Positions 1 to 5,208 of a DNA stretch of 9,313 bases are shown here, piece after piece; position 1 is the first letter of the stretch; every line of letters starts with the position of its first letter. The DNA is from JADLGH01 sp964586675 (lineage in GTDB: Bacteria; Desulfobacterota_D; UBA1144; Nemesobacterales; UBA2774): positions 1 to 9,313 of the forward strand of contig CAZPHQ010000047.1 of NCBI GenBank assembly GCA_964586675.1, given 5' to 3'. The position numbers were made by a program, and so were the translations under genes. The notes under the pieces were generated by a model. The model made no database searches. It saw only the letters and a program-made list of their open reading frames with translations, and had not been told where the DNA came from.

Positions 1-17
1 CACAACCTTGAAACAAG

Positions 18-57
18 AAGGCGGGCTCCTTACAAAGGCGCCCGCCTTTTTTATTTT
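18..57 (+). terminator. Rho-independent terminator of a rightward gene left of the window
   Basis: A perfect 9-base inverted repeat (18-26 AAGGCGGGC against 40-48 GCCCGCCTT) encloses a second short stem (28-31 CCTT with 35-38 AAGG). Six T, an A and four T follow on the plus strand (47-57). This is a textbook intrinsic terminator for plus-strand transcription entering from outside the window. Read on the minus strand the same hairpin is followed by TTCTTGTTTC, a weaker T-rich tract, so it may also end the HAD transcript that stops at 133. No other hairpin with a T-run is seen between 58 and 132, and that stretch holds no ORF I can support. Confidence 0.85.
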
Positions 58-132
58 AAAAGTACGTTTCTTTAGTCTGCCGTGTGTTTATTTGAAAGTG
101 TGAATCTCTGGAATTTACTGCAGCCGCGATAG

Positions 133-810
133 TCAGCCGAATATATCTAGAAAGCCGTCGTAATCCGTAAGGTCGTCGAATAGATGATCCGGGTCGTGCT
201 CACTGAGCTCGGCAGCCTTGTAGCGGCCAGTTGCGACAGCAACCGTAACGGCGCCGGCGGCCCTCCCGTGTATTATGTCGAAAGGCGTATCGCCGATAAC
301 GAAGACCTTCTCGAATCCCCCGGCGCCTCTTTCGTGAGAGCCTGCCCTCTCTATGGCGGCCCTGACAAGGGTTTCCCTGCTCTCGGAATCGGAACCGAAC
401 CCGCCGAACGCAAAATGCGCGTCGAGCCCGGCCCGCCTGAGCTTTATCCACGCCCCCTCTTCAATGTTCCCGGTGGCGATCCCTAAAAGCATGTCGTCCC
501 TCAGGGAAAGGCTTTCGAGGAGGAACCGGATTCCGGGCATTGTCTCCACCCCGCCCGCGGCGACTTCTTCTTTGAGGAACGCGACATATTCCCCGAAAAT
601 CTGGAGGGCCTCCGCCTCTGTAAAATCCCTCGACAGCTTGTTCATGAACATCTCGCGCAGTATGAGCGGGTCGGTCTTTCCGGCCGCGTCCACCCCGGCC
701 ATCGCGCCCCGGTGCCCGAGTATCTTCTCGAACGCCCTGTTCACCGCCCTCGTCCCCGCCCCGTTCGTGCGGAGTATCGTGCCGTCTATGTCGAAGAGAA
801 GGAGATTCAT
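133..810 (-). CDS. HAD-superfamily hydrolase, phosphoglycolate-phosphatase-like
   Basis: A 225-residue protein with all HAD motifs. Motif I is D7-I-D9-G-T, the nucleophile and acid/base aspartates. Motif II is the Thr in IATGN (T113). The lysine near residue 123 fits motif III. Motif IV is GDTPFD (D174, D178), which binds Mg2+. The GKTD segment near residue 45 lies in the inserted helical C1 cap typical of phosphoglycolate phosphatase/beta-phosphoglucomutase relatives. It probably hydrolyses a small phosphorylated metabolite in the cytoplasm; the sequence does not fix the substrate. The ATG at 810 overlaps the TGA of the upstream BtrH-like gene (ATGA), and no close Shine-Dalgarno precedes it, so translation is probably coupled. 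It is the last gene of a two-gene minus-strand unit. It could be gph, but GGFGSDSESR and the neighbour context do not prove that, so no symbol is given. Confidence 0.9.
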   Translation of the reverse strand: MNLLLFDIDGTILRTNGAGTRAVNRAFEKILGHRGAMAGVDAAGKTDPLILREMFMNKLSRDFTEAEALQIFGEYVAFLKEEVAAGGVETMPGIRFLLESLSLRDDMLLGIATGNIEEGAWIKLRRAGLDAHFAFGGFGSDSESRETLVRAAIERAGSHERGAGGFEKVFVIGDTPFDIIHGRAAGAVTVAVATGRYKAAELSEHDPDHLFDDLTDYDGFLDIFG

Positions 811-1817
811 TTCCCGCCGAGCTTCTCCAGAACGTAGCTGTAGTATTCAGTTTCCATGCCGTATATCCCCGCCGCCATTTGCGACGCCTTTTTAAGAAGC
901 GATTTTTCCGGCTTTCCCCTCTCGCTTATATCTTTAAGGAGGTCTGCCGCCTCGCTCCATCTCTCGCCGATGCGGTCCATCTTACCGGAGAGCCCGAGTC
1001 CCGAAAGGAGCGGCGACAGCGTTTCCGCCTCCCGGAGAAAATCCCTGTATATCCATCTGAAGCCTGCGCCCCCGACCCCTCTTTTCTTTATCACCTGGTA
1101 CCCGAATCTCGCGCACCACTTCCAGTCGTGAACGTCCTTCCATGAAGGGAGATCGTCGGCCCAGGCCTTTATGAGACGGACTCCCGACTCGCCCCTTCCG
1201 CCCGTCACGCCGTCCAGCATCTTACTTGCGTTCATCAGTACTGCCTCGGGCGCGAGCTCCGAAAGCGGCCTTACCTCTTTCGGGACAGTCATGTCGAGGT
1301 AATTATTGTTGAGAGGGTTGGGCGGCTCATCCGACGCCATGCTCGTAGCCAGGTCCTCGTAAGAGACGGCCTTCAGTCCCTCGAACTGCGTATCGGCCAC
1401 ATACACTTCCCCCTTCTCGTCGTCGTATCCCCAAACGGATATTATGTGCCCGGGGAAGTGGGTCGACGATTTATAGTAATGAAGGTAGAAAATGTCAGTC
1501 TGGATTATCGCCGGTATGCCGCGGTCGATTACGCCCTTTATTGTCTCGACAGCCCGGCCGGCCTCGGCATGCTTCCACTCGGTCTTGCCGATTATAAGAC
1601 TGAAGAACGAGGTCTCCATGCCGGGCCCTCGCATGAATATCATGTGCGTCGGGCTTATGTTCTCGCCGATAGTGTAATAGAACCCGAGTCCCCCTCCGAC
1701 GCCGAAGCACATCTCTTCGGACCACCCGTGGCCGAAGAAAGTCATCACGTCTCTCAGCGTAACGGAGCCGCAGTGTATGCCCGGTATGTGAACCCAGTTC
1801 TCTATGAGTCTTTTCAC
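807..1817 (-). CDS. BtrH N-terminal domain / DUF4872 protein (papain-like acyltransferase type)
   Basis: A 336-residue protein that I recognise as a BtrH_N domain (about residues 10-150) followed by a DUF4872-type helical C-terminus (about 190-330). BtrH of butirosin biosynthesis moves an aminoacyl side chain from an acyl carrier protein to an aminoglycoside using a Cys-His-Asp site in a papain-like fold. Candidate catalytic residues here are C16 (IHCGS), H124 (FPGHIISVWGYD) and D142 (VADTQ). No signal peptide or membrane segment is seen, so it is probably cytoplasmic. The only possible start in frame is GTG at 1817, because a TAG lies five codons upstream. No Shine-Dalgarno precedes it, but a 62-codon ORF ends in a GTGA overlap with it. 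It is followed by a HAD phosphatase through an ATGA overlap. No carrier protein or other antibiotic-type gene is nearby, so its substrate is unknown. Family assignment is from memory of motifs, not a profile search. Confidence 0.8.
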   Translation of the reverse strand: MKRLIENWVHIPGIHCGSVTLRDVMTFFGHGWSEEMCFGVGGGLGFYYTIGENISPTHMIFMRGPGMETSFFSLIIGKTEWKHAEAGRAVETIKGVIDRGIPAIIQTDIFYLHYYKSSTHFPGHIISVWGYDDEKGEVYVADTQFEGLKAVSYEDLATSMASDEPPNPLNNNYLDMTVPKEVRPLSELAPEAVLMNASKMLDGVTGGRGESGVRLIKAWADDLPSWKDVHDWKWCARFGYQVIKKRGVGGAGFRWIYRDFLREAETLSPLLSGLGLSGKMDRIGERWSEAADLLKDISERGKPEKSLLKKASQMAAGIYGMETEYYSYVLEKLGGK

Positions 1818-2002
1818 AGGGGTATTAAGCTACCATAAGTTTTGAGTTTGTAAGGATGGCGAGCGAATTTTTCAGGGCCGGCATATCCGTTCAGCATGCC
1901 CGCGCCTCGCATCCCTTCTGCCCGACCGCCTGCGCCGCATAATACTAAAGTATTAATACGGGAGCGGGAGCGGGTAAAAGTATTAGCTAAAATCAGTACC
2001 AT
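1814..2002 (-). CDS. Possible 62-codon leader ORF coupled to the BtrH-like gene
   Basis: An ORF starting ATG at 2002 and ending TGA at 1814-1816, so its stop shares bases with the GTG start of the BtrH-like gene (GTGA). An AGAGG lies only three bases before the ATG, closer than usual. A candidate promoter (2031-2060) would place the transcript start about 20 bases upstream of the ATG. The peptide is rich in Arg and Gly, has no recognisable domain, and matches no family I know. It may be a translated leader that feeds ribosomes to a gene lacking its own Shine-Dalgarno, or it may be a chance ORF in untranslated leader. Confidence 0.25.
   Translation of the reverse strand: MVLILANTFTRSRSRINTLVLCGAGGRAEGMRGAGMLNGYAGPEKFARHPYKLKTYGSLIPL
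1941..1985. repeat. AT-rich palindrome cluster with GGGAGC tandem (operator-like)
   Basis: AATACT (1941-1946) and AGTATT (1949-1954) form an inverted repeat with an AA spacer. It overlaps a perfect 10-base palindrome GTATTAATAC (1950-1959). AAAGTATTA recurs at 1947-1955 and 1977-1985, exactly 30 bases apart, about three helical turns. Between the copies lies GGGAGCGGGAGCGGG (1960-1974), a two-and-a-half-copy hexamer repeat. The cluster lies between the candidate promoter and the start of the BtrH-like gene, so it could be a regulator site or a leader structure. AT-rich palindromes also arise by chance. Confidence 0.4.
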
Positions 2003-2030
2003 CGTCCTCTGTTTAAAACCCTTGACGACA

Positions 2031-2060
2031 TTTATAGTTTATAACAGTGATGGATGTCAG
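2031..2060 (-). promoter_or_regulatory. Candidate sigma-70 promoter for the BtrH-like/HAD unit
   Basis: On the minus strand CTGACA (2060-2055, five of six matches to TTGACA) is followed after 18 bases by TATAAA (2036-2031, five of six to TATAAT). Transcription would start near 2024, about 200 bases upstream of the GTG at 1817, giving a long leader that includes the possible 62-codon ORF. This is the best promoter-like pair I can find in the 1818-2258 gap in the right direction. Confidence 0.45.
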
Positions 2061-2146
2061 TTGGTATCTGGTTCCGTTGGGGCGGTTAGAGAAGGCAGCG
2101 GATATTCGGGAATAAAAGCAGGTCAATAAAAGCCATCATCCTCCAT

Positions 2147-2195
2147 AGGGTGAGCCGATGAACTCAGTTTTCACTGGCTCACCCTTGTTTTTTAC
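2147..2195 (+). terminator. Rightward intrinsic terminator without a visible upstream gene
   Basis: AGGGTGAGCC (2147-2156) and GGCTCACCCT (2176-2185) form a perfect 10-base stem with a 19-base loop, followed by TGTTTTTTA. The T-run lies only on the plus-strand side. Read on the minus strand the hairpin is followed by ATGGAGG, so it does not serve hsp20, which has its own terminator next door. No convincing plus-strand gene precedes it. It may end a small RNA or be a remnant of a lost gene. Confidence 0.65.
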
Positions 2196-2218
2196 CTCCT
2201 CGTTGTCAGGCGAGGCAT

Positions 2219-2248
2219 AAAAAAGCGGCTCCGGGGGGAGCCGCTTTT
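2219..2248 (-). terminator. Rho-independent terminator of hsp20
   Basis: A perfect 12-base inverted repeat, AAAAGCGGCTCC (2221-2232) and GGAGCCGCTTTT (2237-2248), with a four-base loop. On the minus strand the stem runs into TTTTTT (2224-2219). It lies 10 bases beyond the hsp20 stop codon. The stem is flanked by A and T runs on both sides, so it may also act in the plus direction. Confidence 0.88.
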
Positions 2249-2258
2249 ACGTGCAAGC

Positions 2259-2696
2259 TTAGTTCACTTCGACTTTAACTTCCCTGGGTTTCGCCTCTTC
2301 CTTTTTCGGCAGCGTGATTTCGAGCACGCCGTCCTTGTAAGACGCCTTCACGTTCTCCGTATCCACCTTGTCCGAAAGTGCAAAGGTCCTCGAAAAACTT
2401 CCGTAGCTCCGCTCGACCCTGACATGGTTTTCCTTCTCGGTCTTTTCCTCGAATTTCTTCTCGCCCTTGAGCGTGAGCGCATTGTTGTTGATGTCGATCT
2501 TGATATCTTCCTTGTTCACTCCCGGAAGCTCGGCCTTGAGCACGTATGCGTTCTCGTTCTCGCTTACGTCCACCTTCGGACGCCACGTCCCCTCGGCGGT
2601 CTGCGTCAGGGTCTTCGCGGCCTCGTCGGCCCATCTGTCGAAATCGGCGTAAAACGGCGCGGCGTGTCTGAACGGTTCCCAAACTCTTAATCTCAT
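2259..2696 (-). CDS. Hsp20/alpha-crystallin family small heat-shock protein
   Basis: A 145-residue ATP-independent holdase, the usual length for bacterial Hsp20. A short variable N-terminus (1-38) with aromatic residues (WEPF, FYADFDRW) precedes the alpha-crystallin domain (about 39-132). Family marks are VDVSENENAYVLKAELPG, the NNALTLKGE strand, VRVERSYGSFSRTF, and the signature A-x-x-x-x-GVLEITLPK (G123 to K131). A Val-Lys-Val-containing tail (about 140-144) resembles the I/V-x-I/V motif that links subunits into oligomers. It should bind unfolding proteins in the cytoplasm and pass them to ATP-dependent chaperones. It stands alone, with its own GGAGGT Shine-Dalgarno and a strong terminator, and is divergent from the cupin gene. 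Heat induction is expected for the family, but no convincing CIRCE or sigma-32 promoter is visible. Confidence 0.95.
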   Translation of the reverse strand: MRLRVWEPFRHAAPFYADFDRWADEAAKTLTQTAEGTWRPKVDVSENENAYVLKAELPGVNKEDIKIDINNNALTLKGEKKFEEKTEKENHVRVERSYGSFSRTFALSDKVDTENVKASYKDGVLEITLPKKEEAKPREVKVEVN

Positions 2697-2703
2697 TGTT
2701 AAT

Positions 2704-2709
2704 ACCTCC
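2704..2709 (-). promoter_or_regulatory. Shine-Dalgarno of hsp20
   Basis: GGAGGT on the minus strand, seven bases before the ATG at 2696. This is a strong site at ideal distance and fixes the hsp20 start. Confidence 0.85.
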
Positions 2710-2738
2710 GTGATTTCTTTTTATTTTCCTACATTCGC

Positions 2739-2766
2739 AAATTAATCATCGGAAAACGGTTTTCAA
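2739..2766 (-). promoter_or_regulatory. Weak candidate promoter of hsp20
   Basis: On the minus strand TTGAAA (2766-2761), embedded in CCCTTGAAAA, is followed after 16 bases by TAATTT (2744-2739). The -35 half is good and resembles both sigma-70 and sigma-32 -35 elements. The -10 is poor, and a CCCCAT-like heat-shock -10 is missing at the expected distance. Confidence 0.3.
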
Positions 2767-2793
2767 GGGAGTTTTTCCGCCTGGCCGGAAAAA
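2752..2793. repeat. Inverted repeats in the hsp20/cupin divergent region
   Basis: GAAAAC-G-GTTTTC (2752-2764) is a 13-base palindrome overlapping the candidate hsp20 -35. A second inverted repeat pairs TTTTTCCG (2772-2779) with CGGAAAAA (2786-2793) around a six-base loop. Neither is followed by a T-run on either strand, so they are not terminators. A protein-binding site for the divergent promoters is possible but unproven. Confidence 0.4.
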
Positions 2794-2830
2794 TGGTTAA
2801 GATTACGAAGATAAATAAAAAGAGACGTTC

Positions 2831-2836
2831 AGGAGG
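2831..2836 (+). promoter_or_regulatory. Shine-Dalgarno deciding the cupin start
   Basis: AGGAGG lies four bases before a GTG at 2841. The in-frame ATG at 2793 has only a weak GGA three bases upstream. The strong site favours the GTG. Confidence 0.55.
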
Positions 2837-2840
2837 CCCC

Positions 2841-3347
2841 GTGACGGACGCCGAGAGGATAATAAAGCTTTACAACATGAAGCCCCATCCGGGGGAAGGG
2901 GGGTATTACGTCGAAACATACAGGGCAAAGGAGCGTATAGAAAAGGACGCTCTCCCGGGGGGGCGTTACGAGGAAGACAAGTCATTATCGACAGCGATCT
3001 TATATCTGCTCACCCCCGACACGAAGTCCCTCCTTCACCGCCTGAAGAGCGACGAGGTGTATCACTTTTACCTCGGGGACCCGGTCGAGCTCGTGCTCAT
3101 CCATCCCAACGGGAGCACGAAAGTGCTCTATCTCGGTCACAACCTCCGGGCCGGGCAGTTCGTTCAGGCCGTGGTGCCCGCAGGCATGTGGCAGGGTCTC
3201 AGCCTCCTCGAGGGAGGCGAATACGCCCTCATGGGGACGACGGTCGCCCCCGGTTTCGATTTCCCGGATTTCGAGCTGGGAGAGCGGGAAGAGCTTTTAT
3301 CGAAGTTCCCGCTCCACAAGAACTATATAGAAAAGCTCACGCGCTAA
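2841..3347 (+). CDS. DUF985-family cupin protein
   Basis: A small cupin of 168 residues from this start. Family marks are KPHPGEGGYYVETYRA near the N-terminus (most relatives have PHPEGGYY, so one extra Gly is present), TAILYLLTP, HRLKSDEVYHFYLGDPVEL, VVPAGMWQG, and TTVAPGFDFPDFELG near the end. Together they form one RmlC-like beta-barrel, and the histidines of HRLKSDE and VYHFY line the likely ligand pocket. DUF985 proteins have no settled biochemical role; some resemble sugar epimerase-type cupins. I chose GTG at 2841 because AGGAGG precedes it and family members normally start about ten residues before the PHP motif. Starting at the ATG 2793 would add 16 basic residues. The stop overlaps the stop of the convergent SurA-like gene by four bases, leaving no room for a terminator. 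Confidence 0.88.
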   Translation: MTDAERIIKLYNMKPHPGEGGYYVETYRAKERIEKDALPGGRYEEDKSLSTAILYLLTPDTKSLLHRLKSDEVYHFYLGDPVELVLIHPNGSTKVLYLGHNLRAGQFVQAVVPAGMWQGLSLLEGGEYALMGTTVAPGFDFPDFELGEREELLSKFPLHKNYIEKLTR

Positions 3348-4363
3348 AGCCTGACGTCTATGTAGGCGTTGCTCTTTATCGTGTCGAGCCAGGTCTTGAG
3401 TTGCGCCTCGGCCTTCTGCCTGTAGATAGCGTCGGTGATCTCCTTTTTCGTCTGATCGTCTATTGCCAGCGCCTCGGTTTCCGAAGAGTCCTTTTTCTCC
3501 TTCTTCTCGCCGCCTATGGTCTTTCTTTCGACGACCTTTATAACGTGATACCCGGCGGGCGATTCGACAGGGCCCGCAACCTGTCCCGGAGGGGTGTTCT
3601 CGACAGCGGTGGACAGGGTCTCGATGAGGTCTCCTTCCTTGAAGTAACCGAGGTCTCCGCCCTTATCCGCCGAAAGTGAGTCGTCCGAATATTCCTGAGC
3701 GAGCCGGGCGAAATCCTGCCCCGCTTTCGCCATCTCGGCCACCTTCTCGGCGCGCGCCGCCGCATCCGGCGAGTTGGCCGAGATCAATATGTGCGCTATG
3801 CGAACTTCCTCCGCAGGCCCGCTCGACGGCGCCCCCGCGGTTGACGGAGCGCCTGCCGGGGCCCCGGAGCCGTCGTAGTTCTGCCGGTAGTATTCGGCTA
3901 TTTCCTGGTCCGTTACGACGATCTTGTTCTTGAGCTGTGAATCGAGGAGCTTGTTGCTGAGCGTCTGGAGCCTCCACTGTTCCCTGAAGCTTTCCATCGT
4001 TAGGTTCTGCTTCTGTAAAACCTCGGCCATCTGCTCGTCGTTCAGGTTAAACCTCTGCTTCACCTGCGCGATGCCGGCGTCGAGCTCGGCCTCGCTCACC
4101 TTTATCCCTAGCTTTTCGGCCTCCTGCTCGAAGAGCTTCTGCTCTATCATCTGCTGGAGGACCTGGTTCTGGTCCATATTCTGGTTATTGGTGAGATTAA
4201 TGCTCGTGACCATTTCGTTCATCTCGGAGAGCGTGATTATGTCGTCGTTCACTATAGCGACGACCCTGTCCACATTCTCTCTCGATTCGGCCGCGTGTCC
4301 CGCAAACAAAAACACGGCTCCGATTATAAACACTTTCAGGAATCCCGTTTTCATCTTATTCAC
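3344..4363 (-). CDS. SurA-like periplasmic peptidyl-prolyl cis-trans isomerase
   Basis: A 339-residue exported chaperone/isomerase. A signal peptide (about 1-25: basic MNKMK, hydrophobic VFIIGAVFLFAG, then HAAES) is followed by a SurA-type helical N-domain (about 30-160, with VDRVVAIVNDDIITLSEM and QMIEQKLFEQEAEKLGI). A low-complexity Gly/Ala/Pro/Ser linker (about 164-184) leads to one parvulin domain (about 186-281) that keeps RIAHILI, LAQEYSDD, GGDLGYF and PVESPAGYHVIKV. A charged Lys/Glu stretch and a C-terminal helix end the protein. E. coli SurA has two parvulin domains and is longer; this form has one. It probably helps outer-membrane proteins fold in the periplasm. The start is GTG at 4363: AGGAG (4376-4372) lies eight bases upstream, and GTGA overlaps the stop of the lipoprotein gene. 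An ATG three codons later is the alternative. It is the last gene after mfd and the parvulin lipoprotein. Confidence 0.92.
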   Translation of the reverse strand: MNKMKTGFLKVFIIGAVFLFAGHAAESRENVDRVVAIVNDDIITLSEMNEMVTSINLTNNQNMDQNQVLQQMIEQKLFEQEAEKLGIKVSEAELDAGIAQVKQRFNLNDEQMAEVLQKQNLTMESFREQWRLQTLSNKLLDSQLKNKIVVTDQEIAEYYRQNYDGSGAPAGAPSTAGAPSSGPAEEVRIAHILISANSPDAAARAEKVAEMAKAGQDFARLAQEYSDDSLSADKGGDLGYFKEGDLIETLSTAVENTPPGQVAGPVESPAGYHVIKVVERKTIGGEKKEKKDSSETEALAIDDQTKKEITDAIYRQKAEAQLKTWLDTIKSNAYIDVRL

Positions 4364-5208
4364 TTTCCCTGCTCCTGTAGTCTTTCTTTATAAACCACGA
4401 CGCCCTGTTTTTCTCTCAGGGCGTTTACGTATTCGAGCACTTTCTCTTTCACCATGGTCGCTTTTATCTTGCCGGCGACCTCGCTGAACGGAACGGGCTC
4501 GGGGCCTTTCTTCACTTTAATTATAAAGAATTCGTTTCCAACTTCCAGCGGACCCGCAATCTGCCCCTCCTTCGAGCCGAAGAGCACGGCCTCCGCTTCG
4601 GCCGGCAGAACCCCTCTCGTCACGTATTCGTTTCTGCTCTGGTCGGCTTTCACGGAAAGGCTTTCCCAGGCCTCCCCGGCCCTCGCCCTTCCGGCTATAT
4701 CTTCCGCCCTTCTGATGGCGGCCGGTTTATCCGTTCCCTGAACGATCACGAGGGTGCTCGCGCTTATCCCCTCGAATTCCCTTCTGTTTTCATCGTAATA
4801 CCGCCGGGCGTCTTCCTCGCCGGCATCTATCATGCTGATTATCTCCTGCCCGAGCGCCTGCCCGACGAGCTGGCGCTTAAAATTCTCCGTCTTCTGGATT
4901 ATGTCCTCCCTTTTGTCGATCCCCATCTTCACCGCCTCCGCGTAGAGGATCCTCTGGTTAATGATCGTGTCCAGGTATTCGGCCGTCATTTCGGGCGAAG
5001 ATTCGTAAAGCTTTTTCTGCTTGTATGAAAGCTTCGCCAGCGCCGCGTTCAAATCTCCCTTGGTTATCTCCTCCTCGCCGACTATCGCTATCACCTCCGG
5101 GTTCTCCGGCACCGCCCGGGCGCCGGCCTTTCTCGCTTCATAAAACTTATCCAGGTCCCCGCATCCCGCTATCAGAAAACAAAGTGCCAGAAACGTCAGA
5201 AATCTCAT
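4360..5208 (-). CDS. Parvulin/SurA-like lipoprotein, possibly without isomerase activity
   Basis: A 282-residue protein with a lipoprotein signal: MRFLTFLALCFLIAGC, lipobox I-A-G-C16, followed by Gly-Asp. It should be lipid-anchored and face the periplasm; Gly at +2 does not suggest inner-membrane retention. A SurA-like helical region follows (about 36-125: VIAIVGEEEITKGDLNAAL, LDTIINQRILYAEAVKMGI), then a parvulin-like region (about 130-235) and a C-terminal helix (240-265). The parvulin region keeps the overall outline (AEDIAGRARAGEAWESLS, GQIAGPLEVGNEFFIIKV) but lacks the His-Ile-Leu motif (here STLVIV) and the GGDLG segment, so it may be a chaperone rather than an enzyme. AAGGAG (5223-5218) lies nine bases before the ATG, and ATGA overlaps the end of mfd. 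Its neighbours link it to the SurA-like gene as a pair. Confidence 0.88.
   Translation of the reverse strand: MRFLTFLALCFLIAGCGDLDKFYEARKAGARAVPENPEVIAIVGEEEITKGDLNAALAKLSYKQKKLYESSPEMTAEYLDTIINQRILYAEAVKMGIDKREDIIQKTENFKRQLVGQALGQEIISMIDAGEEDARRYYDENRREFEGISASTLVIVQGTDKPAAIRRAEDIAGRARAGEAWESLSVKADQSRNEYVTRGVLPAEAEAVLFGSKEGQIAGPLEVGNEFFIIKVKKGPEPVPFSEVAGKIKATMVKEKVLEYVNALREKQGVVVYKERLQEQGK

Noticed and set aside
1960..1974. G-quadruplex
   Set aside because: There are only three GGG runs; a standard quadruplex needs four.
2022..2045. TTGACG ... TATAAC as a plus-strand promoter
   Set aside because: The two boxes are only 12 bases apart, too close for a sigma-70 promoter; the minus-strand pair at 2031-2060 has proper spacing.
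1896..2129. 77-codon plus-strand ORF ahead of the rightward terminator
   Set aside because: It has no Shine-Dalgarno or promoter and no recognisable motif. It ends about 20 bases before the terminator stem, but the peptide looks like translated intergenic DNA.
2739..2767. Sigma-32 heat-shock promoter or CIRCE element before hsp20
   Set aside because: CTTGAA is present, but the CCCCAT-type -10 is missing at 13-15 bases, and there is no TTAGCACTC inverted repeat.
2772..2793. Terminator of the mfd operon or of an antisense transcript
   Set aside because: The hairpin is not followed by a T-run on either strand.
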